The notes below the pieces were generated by a model, which saw only the letters and a list, made by a program, of their open reading frames with translations, made no database searches and had not been told where the DNA came from. Positions 1 to 4,761 of a stretch of DNA of 5,908 bases are shown piece after piece. Origin of the DNA: Pseudomonadota bacterium (GTDB taxonomy: Bacteria > Pseudomonadota > Alphaproteobacteria > Micropepsales > Micropepsaceae); the NCBI GenBank assembly GCA_021808875.1, contig JAKBAU010000226.1, forward strand, positions 1 through 5,908, written 5' to 3'. Numbering within the stretch: the stretch's first letter is position 1; the number at the start of each line of letters is the position of its first letter. The translations under genes were made by a program, and so were the position numbers.

Positions 1-2
1 GC

Positions 3-878
3 GAGCAGGTGCTGCGCATCTTCCAGCGTAACGCGAGCCTCGCCCAACTGCACCCGGAGGATCGGCGAGCCTTCTATGCCGCCATGGCGTCCCAGGCCCC
101 CATGGCCGATGGCGTCGCGGCCGAGCCAGTCGTCGACAGCGACGTTCGCGGCTGGTGGCTTAGGCCGGCGGCCCATAACCCTGGCTCCGCTCTGTTCTTC
201 GTCCACGGAGGCGGATACCATTTCGGCGACGCCAGATCCTATCTCGGCTTCGCCAGTCAGCTTGCGGCGCGCACCGGGCGGACGGTCTTCAGCGTCGACT
301 ACGCCCTGGCGCCGGAGCGGCGTTTCCCTGCGGCCTTTGACGACGTCATGCGGGCGCGGGCGTGGTTTCTGTCCCAAGGCATCGAACGATACGCGGCCGT
401 CGGCGATTCCGCAGGCGGCGGGCTGATTCTCGCCATGGCGGACCATACGGCGCCGGACGACCGCCTTGCCGCGATCGTCGTTTTTTCCCCTTGGACCGAC
501 CTTTCAAACAGCGGAACGAGTTTCGGCGATCCGACCACCCGCGACCCGGTCTTCCAGCCCGCTGTCCTCCAGGGACTCGCGCGATCCTATCTGGACGGCG
601 CAAACCCCCGAGACCCGAGGGCATCGCCCCTGTTCGGCGCTTTGAACGCCTTGCCACCGATCCATGTGCAGGTCGGGGAGGATGAACTGCTGCGCGACGA
701 CGCAGTGCGCCTGGCGGAGCGGGCCGCCAGGCACGGCGCCACGGTGCGCCTCGATGTGTTCGAGGGCATGTATCACGTGTTCCAGCGGGATGTGGGCGCT
801 CTGAAAACGGCCGAGGCGGCGTTGGAGATCGCCGCAAGGTTCATCGACGACCCGTGCGCCAGCCCTGCGAGGCCCTAA
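3..878 (+). CDS. Alpha/beta hydrolase, HSL-type esterase/lipase (5' end open)
   Basis: Predicted cytoplasmic serine hydrolase of the hormone-sensitive-lipase (acetyl esterase) family, which cleaves carboxyl esters; the natural substrate cannot be told. Numbered from the GTG at 9: oxyanion-hole motif HGGG at residues 66-69, nucleophile elbow GDSAGGG at 132-138 with Ser134, probable acid Asp225 in VGEDELLRDD, and catalytic His256 in GMYHVFQ. The triad order and spacing fit the family, and 289 residues is close to its usual ~300. The frame stays open to the window edge (codons Glu and Gln before the GTG), and no clear ribosome site precedes the GTG, so the true start may lie upstream. There is no signal peptide in the visible part. 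It stops with TAA at 876-878, convergent with the epoxide hydrolase remnant. Family is secure, substrate unknown. Confidence 0.9.
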   Translation, partial: EQVLRIFQRNASLAQLHPEDRRAFYAAMASQAPMADGVAAEPVVDSDVRGWWLRPAAHNPGSALFFVHGGGYHFGDARSYLGFASQLAARTGRTVFSVDYALAPERRFPAAFDDVMRARAWFLSQGIERYAAVGDSAGGGLILAMADHTAPDDRLAAIVVFSPWTDLSNSGTSFGDPTTRDPVFQPAVLQGLARSYLDGANPRDPRASPLFGALNALPPIHVQVGEDELLRDDAVRLAERAARHGATVRLDVFEGMYHVFQRDVGALKTAEAALEIAARFIDDPCASPARP

Positions 879-1007
879 CTCCTGACCGCAGGACAATCGG
901 ATCCCTCGGCCACGCGATGGGCAAACGCGAGTCTCGTCGGTCGCCACCGCAAACTCCGGGGACGCCGCGGGGTCCTGCGCTTCGCAACCGCCGAGGCGCC
1001 CGCCCTG

Positions 1008-1187
1008 TCGCAAGGGACGGAAGAACGCCCGGATATCGTTCACAAGATCGCGGGGCTGCTCCAAGGCCGCGAAATGGCCGCCGGCTGGCGGGGTCGTCCA
1101 GCGCCGGACATCGAACGCACGCTCAACCCAGGACCGTGGCGGCATGGGAAGTTCGCGCGGAAACAGGGCGACGCCGAGCGGTGGGAT
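1008..1187 (-). pseudogene. Epoxide hydrolase, C-terminal remnant cut by an IS
   Basis: The minus strand encodes about 60 residues resembling the C-terminus of EHN-type (microsomal-like) epoxide hydrolases, which open epoxides to diols with an alpha/beta-hydrolase fold. Visible in order: LGVALFPREL, PPRSWVERAF, RRWTTPPAGGHFAALEQP, then DIRAFFRPLR, where such proteins normally end. The His of GGHF (codon 1076-1074) would be the catalytic base. The nucleophile Asp, the cap and more than 300 N-terminal residues are absent. At its upstream side the similarity ends exactly where an IS3-type terminal TG begins (1188). No stop codon follows the expected C-terminus: the frame runs on to 504, antisense to the hydrolase gene, which is a sign of decay or a lost stop. 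The remainder of 879-1007 holds nothing I recognise. The identification rests on remembered family sequence, without an alignment. Confidence 0.72.
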
Positions 1188-2001
1188 TGGCAACCCCCCG
1201 AGTGATGGTCCAGGTCGAGAGTAGTTAGTTGCATGGTGGTTGAGGTGGTTTTGCCCTGGCCGCCAGCGCGCGTTTCAAAGCGGTTAGCGCTGGCGGCCAT
1301 GGCAAAACCTCTGGCGCTGGCGGCCGGTAGCCAAGGGAGGAATGAGGACGCAGCGTGTTGTAATGACGGCGCCAAACTTCGATTAGAACCTTCGCCTCCT
1401 TCAAGGAATAAAAGATCTCGCCATTGAGAAGCTCATCGCGCAGCCGGGCGTTCAAGCTTTCGATATAGCCATTTTCCCCGGGACTGCCGGGGGGGATATA
1501 GGCAGTCTGGGCACCGACGGCTTTGATCCAGCCCTGCACCGGCTTGGCGATGAACTCGGGCCCGTTGTCCGACCGGATATGTGCCGGCACGCCGCGCAGG
1601 ATGAACAGATCGGACAGGACATCAATGACATCGGCGGAATTCAGCCGGCGTGCCACGCGGATCGCCAGCGCTTCCCTGGTATATTCATCAACAATGTCCA
1701 GCATGCGGATCTCGCGCCCATCATGGGTGCGATCTTCAACGAAATCGTACCCCCCGACATGGTTGGGCCGCTCAGGCCGCAGCCGAACGCAGGAGCCATC
1801 GTTCAGCCACAGGCGGCCACGCTTCGGCTGCCTATGCGGTACCTTCAGCCCCTCCCGCCGCCAAATCCGTGCAACGCGCTTCTTGTTCACCAACCACCCC
1901 GCTTGCCTCAGCAGAGCGGTGATCCGGCGATACCCGTAGCGGCCATACTGGCGTGCCAGCGCGATGATGTCAGCGGTCAGCGCCACTTCGTCATACGCCG
2001 T
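1188..2001 (-). mobile_element. IS3-family element, right part only
   Basis: Truncated insertion sequence read on the minus strand. The right end is inferred at 1188 because the plus strand there starts TGGCAACCCCCC, IS3 elements end in TG...CA, and the epoxide hydrolase frame resumes directly at 1187. It holds about 37 bp of terminal sequence, the orfB stop (1225-1227) and orfB codons up to about 2001. OrfA, the frameshift window, the first ~30 orfB codons and the left inverted repeat are missing; trbB sequence lies there instead. The left boundary is uncertain by about 15 bp. No target-site duplication can be judged with one end gone. Without orfA and a left end it should not be able to move by itself. 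Confidence 0.75.
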
Positions 2002-2352
2002 CACCGGCGCCGTTACGACGGGCGGCAGCAGTCCCTCGAACCGCTCTCCCGTCTCAGGCAGTTCGGCCGAGACGCGCGGGCGTCCGGCATGCACCTCGGC
2101 GCCGACATGGTGGGCGACGAGACGAACGATCCGCTCGCCATCGGCGGCGGACATCGTCCGTCCGGTATCCTCCAAGCCTCCCGACAGCCGGTCGATCCAC
2201 AGCCGACCGTCCGGATTGAGCATCGCCACGACGATCGACGGGTCTTCGAGGAAGCCGGCGATGGCGGGGCCGAGGGCGGTGCGCAGCATGCGCGCACCGC
2301 GGGAGAAGGCCTCAGAATGAAGTGGTGTGACCGCAAAGATCGTCCCCGTCAT
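1225..2352 (-). CDS. Chimeric ORF: TrbB N-terminus fused in frame to IS3 OrfB transposase
   Basis: A single 375-codon frame made of two unrelated parts. Residues 1 to ~116 match the N-terminal domain of the conjugation ATPase TrbB. Residues ~120-375 are an IS3-family OrfB: an HTH_21-type segment ([19 protein letters not shown], from 135), then the rve integrase core with Asp203 (YDFVED), Asp262 (RSDNGPEF) and Glu298 (ENGYIES), exactly 35 residues between the last two, and the terminal [20 protein letters not shown] segment at 330-349. The usual OrfB of this type is ~270-290 residues, so ~30 are missing. Conserved Trp residues of such OrfBs (HVW.YDF and SPWENG) read Gly200 and Gly292 here. No ribosome site is evident before the ATG at 2352. 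An automatic pipeline would call this a transposase; I regard it as an accidental fusion, probably non-functional. Confidence 0.85.
   Translation of the reverse strand: MTGTIFAVTPLHSEAFSRGARMLRTALGPAIAGFLEDPSIVVAMLNPDGRLWIDRLSGGLEDTGRTMSAADGERIVRLVAHHVGAEVHAGRPRVSAELPETGERFEGLLPPVVTAPVTAYDEVALTADIIALARQYGRYGYRRITALLRQAGWLVNKKRVARIWRREGLKVPHRQPKRGRLWLNDGSCVRLRPERPNHVGGYDFVEDRTHDGREIRMLDIVDEYTREALAIRVARRLNSADVIDVLSDLFILRGVPAHIRSDNGPEFIAKPVQGWIKAVGAQTAYIPPGSPGENGYIESLNARLRDELLNGEIFYSLKEAKVLIEVWRRHYNTLRPHSSLGYRPPAPEVLPWPPALTALKRALAARAKPPQPPCN
1247..1309. repeat. 23-bp inverted repeat in the transposase 3' end
   Basis: Arms 1247-1269 and 1287-1309 are complementary at 22 of 23 positions (mismatch C1256 against T1300), with a 17-nt loop. 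A further direct copy of the inner segment GCGCTGGCGGCC (1287-1298) occurs at 1314-1325. The repeats encode the Pro/Ala-rich tail of OrfB. In either direction no run of T follows the stem, so it is not a standard intrinsic terminator. It may limit read-through transcription or translation across the IS end, but that is a guess. Confidence 0.7.
2002..2352 (-). pseudogene. trbB: TrbB conjugal transfer ATPase, N-terminal fragment
   Basis: TrbB is the VirB11-type hexameric ATPase that powers pilus assembly and DNA transfer at the inner face of the membrane in P-type conjugation systems. About 116 N-terminal residues are present, with the stretches [17 protein letters not shown] (15-31), [14 protein letters not shown] (44-57), [19 protein letters not shown] (70-88) and [19 protein letters not shown] (95-113). 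Full TrbB is about 320-350 residues. The Walker A, Asp box, Walker B and His box are all missing, so it cannot act as an ATPase. After PPVV the frame passes into IS3 orfB; the break is placed near 1993-2013, where a 6-bp direct repeat CGCCGT (1996-2001 and 2008-2013) occurs. The first ~9 codons (MTGTIFAVT) may not be original to trbB, because they overlap a palindrome. traG and a CopG gene on the same strand support the identity. Confidence 0.85.
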
Positions 2353-2389
2353 TGGCCAATCGCGATACGCGATTAGCGACGGGGACGAT
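2339..2389. repeat. Nested palindromes over the trbB start codon
   Basis: Outer perfect 12-bp arms ATCGTCCCCGTC (2339-2350) and GACGGGGACGAT (2378-2389) enclose a second perfect inverted repeat, AATCGCG-ATA-CGCGATT (2358-2374), and a perfect 10-bp palindrome ATTGGCCAAT (2351-2360). The minus-strand ATG of the trbB fragment (2352-2350) sits at the edge of the outer arm, so an RNA hairpin would hide the start. It could be a regulator site, a translational block, or the edge of a past insertion. The sequence alone does not decide. Confidence 0.7.
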
Positions 2390-2704
2390 TAGAAGAGGCA
2401 AGAAATGGAGCGGTTCAACAAGTATTCAGACGGCGTGGGGGCGCAGAGTAAAGCAGAGAAAAAATACTTACGTGGTGCGAGGTCGATTCCTGACCCGCGG
2501 CCGCTAAACGCTCACTCGGGTAGCCCGATGCGTCTCTCGTGTGCTGGATCCGGATCACTGGAATCGGCTACCGAAACGACTCGGTAGCTTTGTCTCGCGA
2601 GCCGAGACCGCGGACCGGCGCGACCTACCGGCAGCGCCAGTTCGGCTTCGGGCAGCTCACTACACCCGTCCGATCTCCGTCTTCGATTACTAGGCGCTAT
2701 ACAA
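2353..2704. other. Gap between trbB fragment and SDR promoter: no confident gene
   Basis: This ~350-bp stretch holds no gene I recognise. On the minus strand no Shine-Dalgarno motif precedes the trbB ATG. On the plus strand there is a 60-codon frame from 2405 to 2587 with a modest AGAGG ahead of it but an uncharacteristic composition, and an open frame from 2508 to a TAG at 2691-2693 (GTG start possible at 2541, 50 codons) that could be the tail of a lost gene. Two small hairpins lie side by side: GCTACCG/CGGTAGC (2567-2573, 2582-2588) and GTCTCG/CGAGAC (2592-2597, 2603-2608). No tRNA, rRNA or repeat array is seen. Confidence 0.5.
2698..2703 (+). promoter_or_regulatory. Possible -10 box of the SDR-tetR operon
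   Basis: TATACA at 2698-2703 differs from TATAAT at two positions and lies directly before the first operator, so transcription would start inside the operator. No good -35 hexamer lies 16-18 bp upstream (best is a weak TCTCCG-like stretch near 2674-2679). It is supported mainly by position. Confidence 0.35.
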
Positions 2705-2739
2705 GTGACCGACGGTCACCTAAGATGACCAAGGGTCAT
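2705..2739 (+). promoter_or_regulatory. Twin palindromic operator, likely for the TetR regulator
   Basis: Two near-identical 15-bp palindromes: GTGACCGACGGTCAC (2705-2719) and ATGACCAAGGGTCAT (2725-2739). Both fit RTGACC-N3-GGTCAY with perfect 6-bp arms, the first extending to 7 bp. Their centres (2712 and 2732) are 20 bp apart, about two helical turns, so dimers would bind the same DNA face. They lie between the probable -10 box and the ribosome site of the SDR gene, which is ideal for repression. TetR-family dimers commonly bind sites of this size, and a TetR gene ends this operon, so autoregulation is the natural inference; binding itself is not shown. Confidence 0.75.
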
Positions 2740-2741
2740 TT

Positions 2742-2746
2742 GGAGG
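2742..2746 (+). promoter_or_regulatory. Shine-Dalgarno site of the SDR gene
   Basis: GGAGG at 2742-2746 lies 7 nt before the ATG at 2754. It fixes the start of the SDR gene and begins only 2 nt after the second operator half-site. Confidence 0.85.
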
Positions 2747-2753
2747 CGAGCAG

Positions 2754-3545
2754 ATGCAAGATCGGAAAACGGCGCTCGTCACGGGTGCGTCGAGTGGATT
2801 GGGGACGGCTCTTGCTGAGGGATTGGCAGGTCGCGGATATGATCTCATCCTCACCGCTCGGTCCAGAGCCGCAATGGAGGAGCTGGCCGTCCGGCTCCGC
2901 TCACAGCCCGGAGTAAATGTCACCGTTGTCGAAGCAGACCTTTCCCGACCCGAAGGCGTTACCGATTTGACCGGTAAGATCGATGCGCTTGGCCTCAAGC
3001 CCACTGTCGTTGTGAATAACGCAGGCTCTGGTCTGAACGAGCAATTTGTGGATCACAATCGCGATCGCCTTACGGCAATGCTCCACTTGAACGTGCTGTC
3101 GCTATCAGAGTTATCGCGCTTCTACGGGCAACGTATGGCCACCGCGGGTCGGGGCTATATTTTGCTGGTTGCCAGTGTTGCAGCCTATCAGCCGGATCCG
3201 CTGATGGCGGCTTATGGTGCGTCGAAAGCTTATGTGCTTTCGCTGGGCGAGGCGCTGCATGTGGAGCTGTCGCCTCGAATCGGCGTCACGGTGCTCTCCC
3301 CGGGGTTTATGGAGACCGGTTTCAGCGCCGCGTCGGGCTTTGCGCCAACTCGAGCAACGCTCCGAACGGCTCTCCCCCCCGCGAAAGTCGCCAGGATCGG
3401 GCTTGAAGCAATGTTTCGGGGCGAACCAACTGTTATCGCGGGCGGCCGGAACCGGTTGATGATTTTTATCGCACGCCTCCTTCCGCGAATGTTTGTGGCG
3501 CGGCAGGTCTACAAGGCCGCCGGCACGAGCCTCCATGCGAAATGA
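2754..3545 (+). CDS. Short-chain dehydrogenase/reductase (SDR), classical type
   Basis: Probable cytoplasmic NAD(P)(H)-dependent oxidoreductase acting on an alcohol/carbonyl pair; substrate unknown. The Rossmann fold starts at once with TGASSGLG (residues 10-17). TARSR at 34-38 puts basic residues after strand beta-2, which favours NADP(H). ADLS (61-64) and NNAG (88-91) follow, and the catalytic tetrad is Asn113, Ser141, Tyr154 and Lys158 (YGASK), then SPG at 182-184. At 263 residues it is full length, and it resembles the DltE-like (COG0300) group, with a basic hydrophobic tail (RLMIFIARLLPRMF, 234-247) that could touch membranes. The start is fixed by GGAGG 7 nt upstream. The stop overlaps the tetR start by 4 nt (ATGA), so the two are translationally coupled. 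Expression is probably repressed through the twin operator. Its base composition looks less GC-rich than the flanking tra genes, consistent with separate acquisition. Confidence 0.93.
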   Translation: MQDRKTALVTGASSGLGTALAEGLAGRGYDLILTARSRAAMEELAVRLRSQPGVNVTVVEADLSRPEGVTDLTGKIDALGLKPTVVVNNAGSGLNEQFVDHNRDRLTAMLHLNVLSLSELSRFYGQRMATAGRGYILLVASVAAYQPDPLMAAYGASKAYVLSLGEALHVELSPRIGVTVLSPGFMETGFSAASGFAPTRATLRTALPPAKVARIGLEAMFRGEPTVIAGGRNRLMIFIARLLPRMFVARQVYKAAGTSLHAK

Positions 3546-4201
3546 CGCAGCGTGCTTATGACAGCATCAGCAAGGATCAGCGACGCCATGTAATTCTCGC
3601 GGCGGCTTCGTCTCTTTTCGAGAAACGGAACGGCGCACTGCCGTCAGTCGCGCAAATCGCGGACGCGGCGGGCCTCGGCAAAGGCACGATTTACATCTAC
3701 TATCGGAGCAAGGAGGAAATATTCTCTGCCCTCTTGTTAGAGCGTTGGTTGCCGGCATTGCGGATTCTTGAAGAGGAATTCACATGTTCGGAGGCGGCGC
3801 TCGTCCAGCGTATCGAGGGATCGATATCCCGCTTCGTGAAGTATGTCAGCAGTCTTCCGATCCTTCTACGGCTCGATGCTCTTAGTAAGGAGGTACTCGA
3901 AAGAAATATGAGCCAGGCGGCGTTGGCCGCACACAAGGATTCGATCCTGCGGGACGTAGACCGGATTGGAGAGACTCTTGAGCGCGCGCTCTCACTCGAG
4001 CCGGGTCGAGGGTTCAAACTTCTGACCCGCACACATGCCATGACGCGAGGGCTCTGGCAGTCGTTCGGGGATGCGGCATTGGATTGCGGGCTTGATCAGC
4101 ATCACCATCCGGATTTCGCCAACGAATTGCAAGAAGCTTTGCTTGAATACTGGCGTGGTGCGTTGGCGTCCGATGGAGCTGGTGTTTCAATAGGTGGATG
4201 A
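3542..4201 (+). CDS. TetR/AcrR-family transcriptional regulator
   Basis: One-component repressor: an N-terminal DNA-binding domain and a C-terminal helical ligand-binding and dimerisation domain. The helix-turn-helix covers about residues 14-60, with RRHVILAAASSLFEK (helix 1), PSVAQIADAAGLGKGTIYIYY (34-54, helices 2-3) and the typical SKEEIF (56-61) opening helix 4. The remaining ~155 residues form an all-helical region with no recognisable subfamily signature. At 219 residues it is standard length and intact. The ATG overlaps the SDR stop (ATGA, 3542-3545), and no strong ribosome site precedes it, so translation probably depends on coupling with the SDR gene. The inducing ligand is likely to be the SDR substrate or product, or a related toxic compound, and the target is probably the twin palindrome before the SDR gene; both are inferences from arrangement. 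Confidence 0.93.
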   Translation: MTQRAYDSISKDQRRHVILAAASSLFEKRNGALPSVAQIADAAGLGKGTIYIYYRSKEEIFSALLLERWLPALRILEEEFTCSEAALVQRIEGSISRFVKYVSSLPILLRLDALSKEVLERNMSQAALAAHKDSILRDVDRIGETLERALSLEPGRGFKLLTRTHAMTRGLWQSFGDAALDCGLDQHHHPDFANELQEALLEYWRGALASDGAGVSIGG

Positions 4202-4319
4202 ACATATCGCCGTCGGGCCTTATTCGCTTCAAATTGGTGGAATCCATCGCGAAATCTTGATTCGGCATCGTCGAGCTTCCGGTTCGCCTTGACCTGAAGA
4301 GCGCATCTGTTCTTGCTCA
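4202..4319. other. Spacer between convergent tetR and copG: probable insertion edge
   Basis: This 118-bp stretch separates the ends of two convergent genes. No clear terminator stem with a T run, gene or repeat is visible. In related conjugation modules trbB follows the CopG gene closely, so the right edge of the inserted SDR-tetR segment should lie in or near this spacer. I found no inverted or direct repeat shared with the 2340-2400 edge. Confidence 0.4.
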
Positions 4320-4754
4320 CTATTCTCTGTTGGAGCTTTGCTCGACGTCCTCCGGAATTTCCTGTCGCAGCTTCGGTCCCTGATTGAGCCGGCGGCCCAA
4401 AGCAGCGACGAAGTTGTCGTAGCGGGCCCCGGCCTGCGCCCGGGAGGCCTTTGCCGCCGGCTCGGGAAGCGGCGAAGTCGTCGTAAGCCAGAAGCGGATG
4501 AACAGCGCCAGGGTCTCGACGCCAATGCCGACATCGCGCTCAAGCCGTGCCAGGCGCCGGTCCTGTTGATCGAGGCGTTTGGCGATGGCGGCCTCGCGCC
4601 GTTCGTCGGCGTCGGGCGAGAGGAAGGAGGCGATAGCGGCCTCGGCGATCAGCGACATCGGCTGCTCGCGCCGCGCGGCGTAGGCCGACAGGGTCTTCAT
4701 CACTTCCGGATCGAGGTAGACCGAGAGCTGGGTTTTCTTCTTCGGCGCTGCCAT
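4320..4754 (-). CDS. CopG-family ribbon-helix-helix protein of the tra/trb region
   Basis: Small probable DNA-binding protein of the CopG/Arc (ribbon-helix-helix) type, 144 residues. The N-terminal domain (about 6-45) shows the beta strand KKTQLSVYLDPEVMKTLSAYA followed by the second helix (SLIAEAAIASFL). A charged coiled-coil-like helix follows (QQDRRLARLERDV, 63-75), then a hydrophobic segment TLALFIRFWL (81-90) and a polar tail. Such proteins lie between traG and trbB in many alphaproteobacterial conjugative elements and are thought to regulate transfer genes or assist at the relaxosome. The ATG at 4754-4752 was chosen because the family starts there and a GAGG lies 6 nt upstream; a longer upstream frame (to 5111) is antisense-like read-through of the traG tail. 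It starts 7 nt after the traG stop, so the two are co-transcribed. trbB is displaced 2 kb downstream here. Confidence 0.88.
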   Translation of the reverse strand: MAAPKKKTQLSVYLDPEVMKTLSAYAARREQPMSLIAEAAIASFLSPDADERREAAIAKRLDQQDRRLARLERDVGIGVETLALFIRFWLTTTSPLPEPAAKASRAQAGARYDNFVAALGRRLNQGPKLRQEIPEDVEQSSNRE

Positions 4755-4761
4755 GCTTGCC

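Noticed and set aside
504..1007. Continuation of the minus-strand frame downstream of the epoxide hydrolase tail, antisense to the alpha/beta hydrolase
   Set aside because: It has no family resemblance past AFFRPLR and lies opposite a well-supported gene; long antisense frames are common in GC-rich DNA.
1579..2376. 265-codon plus-strand frame opposite the chimeric ORF
   Set aside because: The opposite strand carries the recognised TrbB and DDE transposase motifs; this frame is its shadow.
2476..2500. T-arm-like sequence (GGTCGATTCCTGACC) suggesting a tRNA 3' end or attachment site
   Set aside because: Only a 4-bp stem forms, and no acceptor, D-arm or anticodon arm can be placed around it.
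2405..2587. 60-codon plus-strand frame with an AGAGG 6 nt upstream
   Set aside because: No recognisable motif, irregular composition, and it overlaps hairpins and another open frame; the ribosome-site match alone is weak.
2567..2608. Two adjacent short hairpins as an intrinsic terminator
   Set aside because: Stems are 6-7 bp with no T run after either; at most a weak signal, so not listed as a terminator.
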